Positions 1 through 10,283 of a DNA stretch of 40,935 bases are shown here, piece after piece (position 1 is the first letter of the stretch; each line of letters begins with the position of its first letter). The notes under the pieces were generated by a model. That model worked only from the letters and a program-made list of their open reading frames with translations. It did not search any database and had not been told where the DNA came from. The stretch lies in NCBI GenBank assembly GCA_041164825.1, contig JBEAOO010000123.1:1-40935 (forward strand). Reading direction: 5' to 3'. The position numbers were made by a program, and so were the translations under genes. Source of the stretch: JBEAOO01 sp041164825 (GTDB lineage Bacteria > Pseudomonadota > Gammaproteobacteria > Burkholderiales > Burkholderiaceae_C).

Positions 1-1
1 G

Positions 2-2137
<2,136 letters not shown>

Positions 2138-2195
2138 GCGTGTTGGGCCGGGTCGGGGTCCATGGCGTGCAGCACTGTTGTCGATGTCGATGTAG

Positions 2196-2218
2196 TATTC
2201 ATATATCTATTCATGAAT
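2196..2218 (+). promoter_or_regulatory. AT-rich operator/promoter candidate upstream of the HipA-like gene
   Basis: An AT-rich island in otherwise GC-rich DNA, 17 bases before the ATG at 2235. TATTCAT occurs twice in direct orientation (2196-2202 and 2208-2214, 12-base period). The second copy lies in a perfect 10-base palindrome, ATTCATGAAT (2209-2218). The downstream protein carries its own N-terminal helix-turn-helix, so autoregulation is a natural guess. TATATCT or TATTCAT could also serve as a -10 element. No function is shown by the sequence alone. Confidence 0.45.
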
Positions 2219-2234
2219 CCATGCCGGACACGCC

Positions 2235-3608
2235 ATGATCGCCCCATTGACAGCCCATGCTGAATCGGTTCGCCGGGCCTTGTCGCAGGGTGCGCGAACG
2301 GCGATTCAGCTGGCTGATCAGCTGGGTGTGAGCCAGCCCACGGTGTCGCGGGCACTGGCGGCGCTGGGGGGCGATGTGCTGCGCATCGGAGCCGCCCGAT
2401 CTATTCACTACCTGCTCAAGGATGCCCGCCGGCGCTTCGGCGACTTCCCGGTGTATCGGGTGAACGCGGCGGGCGGCATCACGCCGCTCGGGGTGTTGAC
2501 GCCTGTGTGCCCCGCCGGCTTTGTGATGCAGCAAGCCGACGGCGTGGTGCGGCACAGCGAGGGCCTGCCCTGGTGGCTTGACGACATGCGGCCGCAGGGT
2601 TTTTTGGGGCGGGCCTATGTGGCGCGCCATGGCCAGGCCTTGGGTCTGCCCGACACCCTGGCGGCCTGGGGCGATGACCACACCGTGCGCGCCCTGCTGG
2701 CGCATGGGCACGACGCGGTGGGCAATCTGCTGTTGGGCGAGCGGGCGCGTGATGCGTTTGTGCATGCGCCGCCGCCCGTGCCGCTCACCGCAGCTGAGCA
2801 GGCCGATGCTTTTGTGGCGCTGGCGGGCGATGCCGCCCGGGGCGAGGCGCCGGGCTCGTCGGCCGGCGGCGAGCAGCCCAAGTTTGCCGCCTGCGTGGCG
2901 AGCCGGGTTCACGGTGGGCAGCATGTGCTGGTCAAGTTCACTTTGCCCGACACCGCCCCTGATGGCGGCAACCCGGTGACTGAACGCTGGCGCGATCTGC
3001 TGCTGGCTGAGCATCTGGCGCTGCAAGCCTTGGCCGATGCGGGCGTGGACGCGGCGCGCAGCCAGCTCTTCGACCACGCGGGGCAACGCTTCTTGATCGT
3101 GCATCGCTTTGACCGCGTGGGTCTTCATGGCCGGCGCGCGGTGCATTCGTTGGCGGCGCTGAACGCGGAGTTTGTGGGCCTGGCCGCCGAGCCCTGGCCG
3201 GTGAAAGCGCAGCGTTTGCAGGCGCTGTGCCACATCAGCCGCGACGCCGCGGCAGGTGCGGCGCTGCTGTGGGCCTTCGGCCGCTTGATCGGCAACACCG
3301 ACATGCACGACGGCAACCTCTCATTTGTGGCCGAGCACGGGCGCCCCTGTGCCCTGGCCCCGGCCTACGACATGCTGCCCATGGCCTTCGCCCCCAGCGC
3401 AGGGGGCGGCTTGCCCGGCGCGCTCGCACCCATCACCCTGCACGCCAGCGTGGGCAACGCAGTGTGGCGCGATGCCTGGCTGCTGGCCCAGGCGTGGCTG
3501 CAGCGCGTGCGCGCCGACATGCGGTTTTCACCGCGGTTTGCGCCCTGTGTGGACGCGCTGGCGCAGCATCTGGCCGATGCGGCGGGCAAGGTGGCGCGCT
3601 TGGGGTGA
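2235..3608 (+). CDS. yjjJ: HipA-family Ser/Thr kinase, YjjJ type, with N-terminal helix-turn-helix
   Basis: 457 residues, close to the length I know for YjjJ proteins. Residues about 8-60 look like a winged helix-turn-helix (QLADQLGVSQPTVSRAL). The rest is a HipA-like kinase: a glycine-rich loop SSAGGEQPKF, a VKFTLP strand, catalytic loop NTDMHDGN (residues 354-361, catalytic D356) and a metal-binding YDM (378-380). Classical HipA phosphorylates a translation-related target and is held in check by a separate HipB repressor. No hipB-like ORF lies upstream or downstream, so the built-in HTH probably replaces it (inference). No good Shine-Dalgarno precedes 2235, but no earlier in-frame start fits. 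It is convergent with the nuclease gene ending at 3661, 52 bases away. Substrate unknown. Confidence 0.85.
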   Translation: MIAPLTAHAESVRRALSQGARTAIQLADQLGVSQPTVSRALAALGGDVLRIGAARSIHYLLKDARRRFGDFPVYRVNAAGGITPLGVLTPVCPAGFVMQQADGVVRHSEGLPWWLDDMRPQGFLGRAYVARHGQALGLPDTLAAWGDDHTVRALLAHGHDAVGNLLLGERARDAFVHAPPPVPLTAAEQADAFVALAGDAARGEAPGSSAGGEQPKFAACVASRVHGGQHVLVKFTLPDTAPDGGNPVTERWRDLLLAEHLALQALADAGVDAARSQLFDHAGQRFLIVHRFDRVGLHGRRAVHSLAALNAEFVGLAAEPWPVKAQRLQALCHISRDAAAGAALLWAFGRLIGNTDMHDGNLSFVAEHGRPCALAPAYDMLPMAFAPSAGGGLPGALAPITLHASVGNAVWRDAWLLAQAWLQRVRADMRFSPRFAPCVDALAQHLADAAGKVARLG

Positions 3609-3660
3609 CGATCTCGATGGCAACAGGGCTGGCGGGGAGCCGGGCTCTTTTGACTTGAAA

Positions 3661-5631
3661 TCAGTTCAAACGCGGCAGAACGGGCTCGGCGACCATCCAG
3701 TCCAACAAGCCCCTCAGCTCATCGGGTACAGCGGCCACAGGGTCGGAGATCTTGTTCAGGTCGGCCAGTTCGATCAGCTTGATCAGGTCTGCGGGGAAGT
3801 TGTTTTTCCGGGGCTGCGCAATGTGTGAGCGAATGAATGTCAGCACGTTTTTTGCGCGATCCTTCCCGCGCTGGCAGGCTGCTGCTCCTTCGGACTCGAA
3901 ACGCTCCCGAGCCAGTGTGATGGCGCGCAAGCGATGGCTGTCGGTGTTCACCGACAGCGGCGCGCCCGTGCTGCTGGTCAATTCCTGCTTCATGAACCAC
4001 AGCGACAGTTGATCCACTGCCTTGTTGTTCAATGCCGGGTCGGCATCTGCGTGCGCCAGTGCCTCTGCAATCAAGGTGTCCAGATTCGCCGGCGTGGCCT
4101 CAGCAGCGAACGCCCGAATCCAGTGACCCAAGACGGAGGGCGTGAGGAAGAGCGATTCAATGCTGTGGCTTTGCCACACCATGCGTGCAGATTGCGGGTC
4201 GGTCTTGGCGCCGTCCACCGTGAACCCCGGCGTGCGGCTGTGGTCTCTGTCGAGCACCGTCACCACTTTGAATGATGCTGTATCGGCGCTCTTTGCCCAC
4301 ACATCGCTGTCCAGCAGGCGCTTGAGCAAGCCCACCATTTTCTCGTTGCCTGAGCCTTCCAAAGGCACCAGCGCCCAGCGCTCGATGCCGCGCCGTTTGT
4401 CGGCTTGCTGGCGGTACCGAAGTTCGGCGCAGCGCTTGAGCACCTTGTCGTCTCCCGGCCCTTCGTGGAACAACACCCGCCGCGAGGCCATGAAATTGAT
4501 GGCGGTGAATGGAGTCAGGTCGGCCCAAGTGGCCAGGTCTGCCAGCACCGCCGCTTGGCCACTCAACACCGTGGCCGAGGGGGTGGCGGTGCGATCGGTG
4601 CGCAGCAGCGTGGTGTCGGTCCGATCGCCCAGCCTGTTGATGATTTCTACCGAGTGCGTGGCCATGAACAGCTGCGCACCAAACTCCTCCGTCACCAGCG
4701 ACACCATGCGTTCTGCGGTGCTGGCTTGCAGCCGGGGGTGCAGGTGGGCCTCTGGCTCGTCCAGCAGAAACATCACCAAGTTGGACTTGGCACTGCTTTG
4801 CCAGCGCGCCAGCGACGCATACAGCGCAATCAAGTTGACCAAACCAGCCCCGGCGGCGGAAATCTCCAGCGCGCCGTTGCTGTCTTTGAACTCGACGCGC
4901 AGCGGCGATTCGGTTTCGACCTTGTCGCCACTGGTGCGGTAGCTGATGCTGGCACCCATCAATTCGCCCAAAAAAGCGTTGAGCTGCGTGAGTTGGTGCG
5001 ACTCCAGGCCGGTGATGAGGTTGCGCACCACATGGCTCTGGTCGCCCGCGCCCACCAGCTTGTTGACCACCACGCGCGGACGGTATTCCTCCTCAGTCAC
5101 CACACCATAAAACGGTGGAATGAACACGGCTCGCGGTGCATGCAGGCGCAGCCATTCTTTGAGTCTGTCGCTGTAGAGATCCAGCGTTTTGTCGCTCGTG
5201 CCGCGGGCGGGTGCGGCAGGTGCCGTCAGGCGCAAGCTGTATTTGATTTGCTGGTTGCGTGCATAGGCCACCGCCAGCGCCATGTGCTGAATCGGGTCGG
5301 CATCATCAAACTGCAAGTGCACCGTGAACTCAATGCCTTGGCCCACTTGTTGGTCGCGGAACAGCGCCTGCCAATCGAGCAGCGGCAACAACTGCGCTGG
5401 TGACTCCACCAAACGGTCTTTGGCTACATCAAGGTGCGTCTTGTCGGCGCGCACGCGTTCGTCGCCGTCCAGCGCCAGATCCAGCGTCTGACATACCAGC
5501 CGGATGGCGTGCAGCACCGTGGTTTTGCCTGAGCTGTTGGGGCCCATCAACACAGTGACGGCTTGCAAGTCTTGGGTGATGTCAAGGCTGTTGAAGCCTC
5601 GGAAGGACTCGATTTTGATGCGTCTCAGCAT
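3661..5631 (-). CDS. OLD-like AAA ATPase/TOPRIM nuclease, possible defence gene
   Basis: 656 residues from the ATG at 5631, chosen because MLRRIKIESFRGF is the usual start of SMC/OLD-type ATPases and AGGGA lies about 10 bases upstream. The frame stays open upstream to 5994, but that stretch is not protein-like. Walker A GPNSSGKT is at 30-37, Walker B LLDEPEAHLHP has D291/E292, and the H-loop is ATHSVEI. A C-terminal TOPRIM domain shows the acidic HEGPGD (E390, G391) and LDRD (D461, D463). In the family, ATP binding controls a metal-dependent DNA nuclease. Known relatives include the OLD exclusion nuclease of phage P2 and GajA. No helicase partner such as GajB is adjacent, so it resembles single-gene OLD systems. 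Base content is lower than the neighbours (34/60 G+C at 4141-4200 against 41/60 at 2701-2760, hand count), which hints at transfer. Role in defence is inference. Confidence 0.82.
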   Translation of the reverse strand: MLRRIKIESFRGFNSLDITQDLQAVTVLMGPNSSGKTTVLHAIRLVCQTLDLALDGDERVRADKTHLDVAKDRLVESPAQLLPLLDWQALFRDQQVGQGIEFTVHLQFDDADPIQHMALAVAYARNQQIKYSLRLTAPAAPARGTSDKTLDLYSDRLKEWLRLHAPRAVFIPPFYGVVTEEEYRPRVVVNKLVGAGDQSHVVRNLITGLESHQLTQLNAFLGELMGASISYRTSGDKVETESPLRVEFKDSNGALEISAAGAGLVNLIALYASLARWQSSAKSNLVMFLLDEPEAHLHPRLQASTAERMVSLVTEEFGAQLFMATHSVEIINRLGDRTDTTLLRTDRTATPSATVLSGQAAVLADLATWADLTPFTAINFMASRRVLFHEGPGDDKVLKRCAELRYRQQADKRRGIERWALVPLEGSGNEKMVGLLKRLLDSDVWAKSADTASFKVVTVLDRDHSRTPGFTVDGAKTDPQSARMVWQSHSIESLFLTPSVLGHWIRAFAAEATPANLDTLIAEALAHADADPALNNKAVDQLSLWFMKQELTSSTGAPLSVNTDSHRLRAITLARERFESEGAAACQRGKDRAKNVLTFIRSHIAQPRKNNFPADLIKLIELADLNKISDPVAAVPDELRGLLDWMVAEPVLPRLN

Positions 5632-5951
5632 GGGGGCGATTCCCTGGGGAAAAGGGCAGTGACGGATTTCGCCGGGCGCATAGAAGCGAAGGCCGGCAAC
5701 GGAGTGTCGCAGCCCGCCACATCCTCGGGCGACTCCTTTGGTAGGAAGTTGCCCCACATCGCACGGTGATGGAGCTGTTTGTGCTTCGATCGTCGTCAAA
5801 GTGGCTTCGATTGAAGCTGGTTGGAAAACCATTCCGTCAGCGTGTCGGGGTGCGTGGCCGACACCGTTGTGGTGCTTGTCGTTGTGAACGGGCCGCCCAT
5901 CTGAACGGGCACTGGTTTGCAGAAGTGATGCGAAACGGCACCTACCTTCAA
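5632..5951. other. 320-base gap upstream of the OLD-like gene
   Basis: No convincing gene. It separates the OLD-like gene start from the stop of the DnaJ-like gene and must hold the OLD promoter, reading leftwards. TGAACGGGC is repeated directly at 5885-5893 and 5902-5910. No clear -10/-35 pair or terminator was recognised. Confidence 0.5.
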
Positions 5952-7037
5952 TCAATCGGCGTTGGGCGCTGCTTGGCTCTTGCCCTGTGCCCACCCCTCA
6001 AACGCCCGCTCCCAAGCCCGCACCGGCCCGTCGCCTGGCCCTTCGGCGCAGGTGGCAATCAGCCGTTGCAGCAAGGCAGTTTGCTCGGCGCTGAGGCGCT
6101 TGGGAAACTGCGGCTGGATGTGGATCACCAAGTCGCCGCGCGGGCCGCGGCGCTCGGCCGGGATGCCCTGGCCGGGAAGGCGGTGGGTGCGGCTCTCGCG
6201 GCGCAAGGTGAGTGGCGCGGGGCCGTCGGGCGTGGGGATGCGGATATCCCTTTCGGTGAGCCAACTGAAGATGTCGACCGGCACGTGGGCGTGCAGCAGG
6301 CCGTCGTCGTCGCCCACTTTGAACAAGGCGTGCGGCTGCAGCTCAATGCGCAGTTGCAGCTCGGCGGCCGCGGCGCCACGGGTGTGCGGCAGGGGCACGC
6401 TGAGCACGTCGCCATCGCGCATGCCGGCGGGCAGGCGCACGCTCAGGTCGTAGCTCTCGGGGCTGAGCTTGCCGCTGCCGTCGCAGGTGGTGCAGGCGGG
6501 CTGGGCGGCGCCGCTGCCGGCGCAGTCTTCACACGCTGTGGTTTCGCTGGACCAACCAAACCAGGTGCGGCGCTTGACCTGGCCGCTGCCTGCGCACGCG
6601 CTGCAGGCGCCGGGCCAGGTGAGGTGGCCCTCGCCCGCGCAGGCGGTGCACATGGCGCGCCACTGGCCGCGCAACGGGCGGATGCAGCCGAGAGCGGTGT
6701 CTTCGAGGCCGATTTTGACTTTGCGGCGCAGCACCTGTGGCGGGGTGCTGGGCGCGGTGGCTTGTGCCGCCTGGGGGTGCGCTGCGGCTGGCTCATGGAC
6801 TGAGCCACTGCCCGTTGCTGGCCCGGTATCGGGTTCACTGTCGCCGGCCTCACCCGGCCCGCCTTCGCAAAAGCGCTCCCAGGCCCAGTTGATGCGCTGC
6901 ATGCGCGCATGGGCGTCGGGGCTGGGGTTGCGGTCGGGGTGCCATTGCGACACCCGTTTGCGCCAGGCTTTTTTGGCCTCGGCGTGGCTGGCGTCGGCGC
7001 TCAGGCCGAGTTCGGCGCAGGCTTCGCTGAAGCGCAT
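5952..7037 (-). CDS. DnaJ-like co-chaperone with J domain and four-repeat zinc finger
   Basis: 361 residues. A J domain opens the protein (residues 1 to about 60) with the diagnostic HPD at 33-35, which in the family stimulates the ATPase of an Hsp70. A Pro/Ala/Ser-rich linker follows in place of the Gly/Phe region of standard DnaJ. Next come four CxxCxGxG repeats (CTACAGEG, CSACAGSG, CEDCAGSG, CTTCDGSG), the type A zinc-binding module, and the C-terminal substrate-binding beta domains (DLSVRLPAGMRDGD..., GDLVIHI). This is an accessory paralogue: dnaK and grpE are not nearby. It lies 39 bases after the ParA-like gene on the same strand, so the two are probably co-transcribed. The client is unknown. 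Confidence 0.85.
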   Translation of the reverse strand: MRFSEACAELGLSADASHAEAKKAWRKRVSQWHPDRNPSPDAHARMQRINWAWERFCEGGPGEAGDSEPDTGPATGSGSVHEPAAAHPQAAQATAPSTPPQVLRRKVKIGLEDTALGCIRPLRGQWRAMCTACAGEGHLTWPGACSACAGSGQVKRRTWFGWSSETTACEDCAGSGAAQPACTTCDGSGKLSPESYDLSVRLPAGMRDGDVLSVPLPHTRGAAAAELQLRIELQPHALFKVGDDDGLLHAHVPVDIFSWLTERDIRIPTPDGPAPLTLRRESRTHRLPGQGIPAERRGPRGDLVIHIQPQFPKRLSAEQTALLQRLIATCAEGPGDGPVRAWERAFEGWAQGKSQAAPNAD

Positions 7038-7076
7038 CGGTGTCTGTGTCGGGTCAGCTGCGGCGTGAAGACGCGC

Positions 7077-7838
7077 TCAGCGCGCCAGCGCGTCGTGCAG
7101 GGCCACGAAGTCTTGCGTGAGCTTGTGGCGTGGGTCGAGGTGGATCATGGGCCGGGCGAGGTCGTGCGATTCGCGCACCTTCACCGAGCTGCCCAGGTAG
7201 GGCTGCAGCACGGGCAGGCCTTCGGCGATGAGTTCGTCCACCAGGCGCTGCGGCAGCTTGGCGCGGGGCTGGAACTGGTTGACGACGATGCCGTCGATGC
7301 GCAGCTCGGGGTTGTGGTCGGCCTGCACCTCCTGCACGTTTTGCAGCACGGCGTAGAGCGCGCGGCGCGAGAAATCGTCGCAGTCGAACGGGATCAGGCA
7401 GCCCTCAGCCGCGATCAGCGCCGAGCGGGTGTAGAAGTTGAGCGCGGGTGGGGTGTCGATGTAGATGCGGTCAAAGTCGAGCTCGGCCAGCGCCTCGCGC
7501 AGCTTGTAGATTTTGTGGCGCGAGACGAGTTTGTCCTGCATGTCGTCCAGCTCGGGGCTGGAGGGCAGCAGGCTGAGGTTCTCAAACGGCGTCTCGCTGC
7601 AGAAGTCGATGATGTCGCGCGGGCGGGCCACGAACTTCAGCGTTTGCTCAAAGAAGCCGGCCACGGTGTCGCGCTCGTCGTCGGCCGCGTCGCCCAGCAG
7701 GTAGCGGGTGGAGTTGCCTTGCGGGTCGAGGTCGATCACCAGCGTGCGCAGCCCTTGGTGGGCGCTGATGGCGGCCAGATTGCAGGTGATGGTGGACTTG
7801 CCCACGCCGCCTTTTTGATTGAACACCACTTGGCGCAT
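7077..7838 (-). CDS. ParA-family Walker-type ATPase
   Basis: 253 residues. The deviant Walker A KGGVGKST (residues 9-16) follows the start directly, then VIDLDPQGNST and DRIYIDTPPALNF: the layout of ParA/Soj ATPases that dimerise on ATP and position DNA or protein cargo. No ParB-like gene or parS-like repeat is seen nearby, so this is an orphan ParA, not the chromosomal partition pair. The DnaJ-like gene follows 39 bases downstream. The 112 bases upstream carry a TGCA-type palindrome at 7914-7932 that may regulate it. Cargo cannot be named; orphan ParA proteins place chemoreceptor clusters, carboxysomes or storage granules in other bacteria. Confidence 0.88.
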   Translation of the reverse strand: MRQVVFNQKGGVGKSTITCNLAAISAHQGLRTLVIDLDPQGNSTRYLLGDAADDERDTVAGFFEQTLKFVARPRDIIDFCSETPFENLSLLPSSPELDDMQDKLVSRHKIYKLREALAELDFDRIYIDTPPALNFYTRSALIAAEGCLIPFDCDDFSRRALYAVLQNVQEVQADHNPELRIDGIVVNQFQPRAKLPQRLVDELIAEGLPVLQPYLGSSVKVRESHDLARPMIHLDPRHKLTQDFVALHDALAR

Positions 7839-7913
7839 GGCCCGAACCCCTTGCTACGGCAACAACAACACGGTGAGCGCGGACCGCCGCACTGGGCGGC
7901 CGCTGAAGCCCCT

Positions 7914-7932
7914 ATTGTTGCACTGCAGCAAT
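7914..7932. promoter_or_regulatory. Near-perfect TTGTTGCA-C-TGCAGCAA palindrome
   Basis: A 19-base inverted repeat with 9-base arms, one mismatch and a single central C, placed 76-94 bases upstream of the ParA-like start. Its TGCA/TGCAGCAA composition resembles the TGC-rich operators I recall for PhaR, the polyhydroxybutyrate-responsive repressor of phasin genes. The similarity is from memory and the regulator is unproven. Confidence 0.45.
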
Positions 7933-7950
7933 GCGCTGGCGTGACGGGCC

Positions 7951-8598
7951 CTAGCGCATCAGCTTGCGGCGCAGCCGCTCAGCCAACAACACAAAGATGA
8001 TCGCACCGTAGACCGCCACCTCGCCGAAGTTGTGTTTGGCCGATCGCATCCAGAAGAAGTGCAGCAGCCCGAGCAGCGCCACCGCATACACCGCGCGGTG
8101 CAGCGCTTGCCAGCGTTTGCCGCCCAGCGCCTTGATGGCGCGGTTGAAGGAGGTGAGCGCCAGCGGCAGCATCAGCAACAGGGCGGTGGTGCCGACCAGG
8201 ATGAAGGGCCGCTTGGCGATGTCGCGCAGGATCTCGGCCAGGTCCAGGCTTTTGTCGAGCCAGGCGTAGCAGAGGAAATGCAGCAGGCCGTAGCCAAAGG
8301 CGCTCACGCCCAGCATGCGGCGCAGGCGCAGCAGCGCGGGTTGCTGCAGCCACAGGCGCAGCGGCGTGACGGCCAGGGTGATGCACAAAAAGCGCAGCGT
8401 CCAGTCGCCGGTTTGGCGGATCAAGGCCTCGGCCGGGTTGGGGCCGAGCGTGTCGTTGAACGCGCCCCACACCAGCAGCGCCAGCGGCAGCAGGCACAGC
8501 AGCAGCGCCGCCGGCTTGACGGCAGGGTGCAACAGCCACGGGCGGCGCGCGGCGGCGCGGCTGCGCTCTGGCGTGGCGGGGGTGAGCAAGGTGGTCAT
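7951..8598 (-). CDS. msrQ: MsrQ, heme-binding membrane subunit of methionine sulfoxide reductase
   Basis: 215 residues of mostly hydrophobic sequence with about six predicted membrane segments, matching the YedZ/MsrQ ferric-reductase-like fold. Motifs such as WTLRFLCITLAVTPLR, FGYGLLHFLCY and HRAVYAVALLGLLHFFW contain the histidines that bind heme b in the family. MsrQ takes electrons from the quinone pool or flavin reductase and passes them to periplasmic MsrP. It starts 12 bases after the msrP stop on the same strand, so the pair forms one operon and works as one complex at the inner membrane. Confidence 0.93.
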   Translation of the reverse strand: MTTLLTPATPERSRAAARRPWLLHPAVKPAALLLCLLPLALLVWGAFNDTLGPNPAEALIRQTGDWTLRFLCITLAVTPLRLWLQQPALLRLRRMLGVSAFGYGLLHFLCYAWLDKSLDLAEILRDIAKRPFILVGTTALLLMLPLALTSFNRAIKALGGKRWQALHRAVYAVALLGLLHFFWMRSAKHNFGEVAVYGAIIFVLLAERLRRKLMR

Positions 8599-8610
8599 GG
8601 GCGCCGCGTC

Positions 8611-9621
8611 TCAGAACTGCTTGGCCAGGTCCATGCCGGTGTAGAGCTGGCCCACTTGCGCCTCGTAGCCGTTGAACATCAGCGTGGCGCGCTTTTTGGC
8701 AAACAAGCCGTCTTCGCCAATGCGGCGCTCGGTGGCCTGGCTCCAGCGCGGGTGGTCCACATGCGGGTTCACGTTCGAGTAAAAGCCGTATTCGCTGCTG
8801 TTGGCCTTGGCCCAGCTGGTGCGGGGTTCTTTCTCAACAAAGCGGATCTTGACGATCGACTTGCCACTCTTGAAACCGTATTTCCAGGGCACGACCGCGC
8901 GCACGGGTGCGCCGCTCTGGTTGGGCAGCACCTCGCCATACATGCCAAAGCTCAGCAGCGTCAGCGGGTGCATGGCCTCGTCCATGCGCAGGCCTTCCAC
9001 ATACGGCCACTCCAGCACGCGGGAGCCCACAAAAGGCATGGTCTTCGGGTCGGCCAAGGTGACGAACTCGACGTACTTGGCGTTGCCCGTGGGCTCCACG
9101 CGCTTGATGAGTTCCGACAGCGAATAGCCCACCCAGGGGATCACCATCGACCAGCCTTCGACGCAACGCAGGCGGTAAATGCGCTCCTCCATGGGGCTGA
9201 GTTTGAGCAGCGCATCCAGGTCCATGACCTGCGGCTTCTTGATGGCGCCTTCGATGCTCACGGTCCAGGGGCGCGTGCGCAAGGTGCTGGCGTTGCGCGC
9301 CGGGTCGGCCTTGTCGGTGCCGAACTCGTAGAAATTGTTGTAGGTGCTGGCGTCTTCATAGCGCGTGGGCTTGTCCATCACCATGGCGCCGGCCACGCCG
9401 CTGCGCCCACCGGCCAGGGCCGCGCCTTTGCCGGGTTTGGCCACCGCCTGCGCATGGGCCTCGCGCTGCGCCACCGCGGCCATGCCCAGCCCGGCGGCGC
9501 CGGCGGCCCAGCGTTGCATCCATTCGCGCCGGCCCATCATCAGTGCCTGGGGCGTGACGGGCTCCGACGCGTGGGGCAGCTCAAAACCTTGGGCGGTGCG
9601 ATTGGGGCGGACGTGCGACAT
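8611..9621 (-). CDS. msrP: MsrP, periplasmic molybdopterin methionine sulfoxide reductase catalytic subunit
   Basis: 336 residues from the ATG at 9621. The frame extends 46 codons upstream, but that part is basic and unlike the family. The N-terminus holds a twin-arginine signal (RREWM, R31-R32, then a hydrophobic stretch ending near AHA), as needed to export a folded molybdenum enzyme. The oxidoreductase domain follows, with Mo-ligand cysteine C153 in RLRCVEGWSMVIPWVG, and the MsrP features YNNFYEFG and WKYGFKSGKSIVKI. The enzyme repairs oxidised methionines in envelope proteins, with MsrQ (next gene, 12 bases on) as electron donor. Confidence 0.94.
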   Translation of the reverse strand: MSHVRPNRTAQGFELPHASEPVTPQALMMGRREWMQRWAAGAAGLGMAAVAQREAHAQAVAKPGKGAALAGGRSGVAGAMVMDKPTRYEDASTYNNFYEFGTDKADPARNASTLRTRPWTVSIEGAIKKPQVMDLDALLKLSPMEERIYRLRCVEGWSMVIPWVGYSLSELIKRVEPTGNAKYVEFVTLADPKTMPFVGSRVLEWPYVEGLRMDEAMHPLTLLSFGMYGEVLPNQSGAPVRAVVPWKYGFKSGKSIVKIRFVEKEPRTSWAKANSSEYGFYSNVNPHVDHPRWSQATERRIGEDGLFAKKRATLMFNGYEAQVGQLYTGMDLAKQF

Positions 9622-9899
9622 GGCGGTGGCTCTCGGAGGTGACGCGGTGGATGGTGGTGCAGCGGCGCGGGCCGGTGGCCGGCAGCGTTGCAGCGGATCA
9701 TGCCCGGTGGTGCGCAAGATGGCGCACGCAACGGTCGCAAAACCCTGCGGACGGCGCACCGATCGGGGTGGGCGCGGCGCCGCATCAGGGTGCGATACCT
9801 GTGTGTCGGGGAGGTTCCGAAAACCTTACACCGCACCGCACTGCACCGCGCCGCGATGGCGGTTGCGATGGCTGCGGTTACGGCGGCTGGCTGCGGCGC

Positions 9900-10283
9900 T
9901 CAGCGCGGCAGCGGGTCGAACGAGATCGGCAGGCTGCCCGCATCACCCGGCTCAAACAGCCGCAGCGAGTTCTGGTTCACGCGGTCGCGGAACGATTTGC
10001 GCGCGAACAGCTTGGTTTGCGCCTCGCTCGGCAGGTCGGTGATGCGGATGATGCCGCGGCCAATCAACACGTCCACCAAGTCTTCCAGCACGCGCACAAA
10101 GTCGGCATCGAGCGCGGCGTAGGCCTCGCGCGGCGCCGGCGCAGCGTCAGTGCCTGGGGCGGCAGCGGCCCAAAAAGCCAGCAACTCCGGCGCATCGGCC
10201 GCCAGCCATTCGCCTGCGCCCGGCCCCGCCTCCAGATGCAGGCTGTGGATCAAACCGTGGTCATCGCGTTGGACGTAGGGCAT
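9900..10283 (-). CDS. Conserved hypothetical protein, short acidic (often mislabelled tryptophan synthase beta-like)
   Basis: 127 residues, acidic and helical, starting MPYVQRDDHG. Its best-conserved looking part is residues about 65-115 (DADFVRVLEDLVDVLIGRGIIRITDLPSEAQ, shown here as features D-FVRVLEDL and IRITDLP). From memory, proteins like this occur throughout Burkholderiales and are sometimes annotated as tryptophan synthase subunit beta-like, yet nothing here resembles that enzyme: there is no PLP lysine motif and it is far too short. Stand-alone; the msrP start lies about 280 bases downstream and a lipoprotein gene diverges upstream. Function unknown. Confidence 0.75.
   Translation of the reverse strand: MPYVQRDDHGLIHSLHLEAGPGAGEWLAADAPELLAFWAAAAPGTDAAPAPREAYAALDADFVRVLEDLVDVLIGRGIIRITDLPSEAQTKLFARKSFRDRVNQNSLRLFEPGDAGSLPISFDPLPR

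Noticed and set aside
5632..5994. N-terminal extension of the OLD-like protein by 121 residues
   Set aside because: Composition is not protein-like, it overlaps the end of the DnaJ-like gene, and the family starts at MLRRIKIESFRGF.
7077..7838. Chromosomal partition gene parA near the replication origin
   Set aside because: No parB, parS repeats, dnaA, gidA/mnmG or other origin genes nearby.
9900..10283. Tryptophan synthase subunit beta
   Set aside because: 127 residues without a PLP-binding lysine motif or any trpB signature; at best a mislabelled family.
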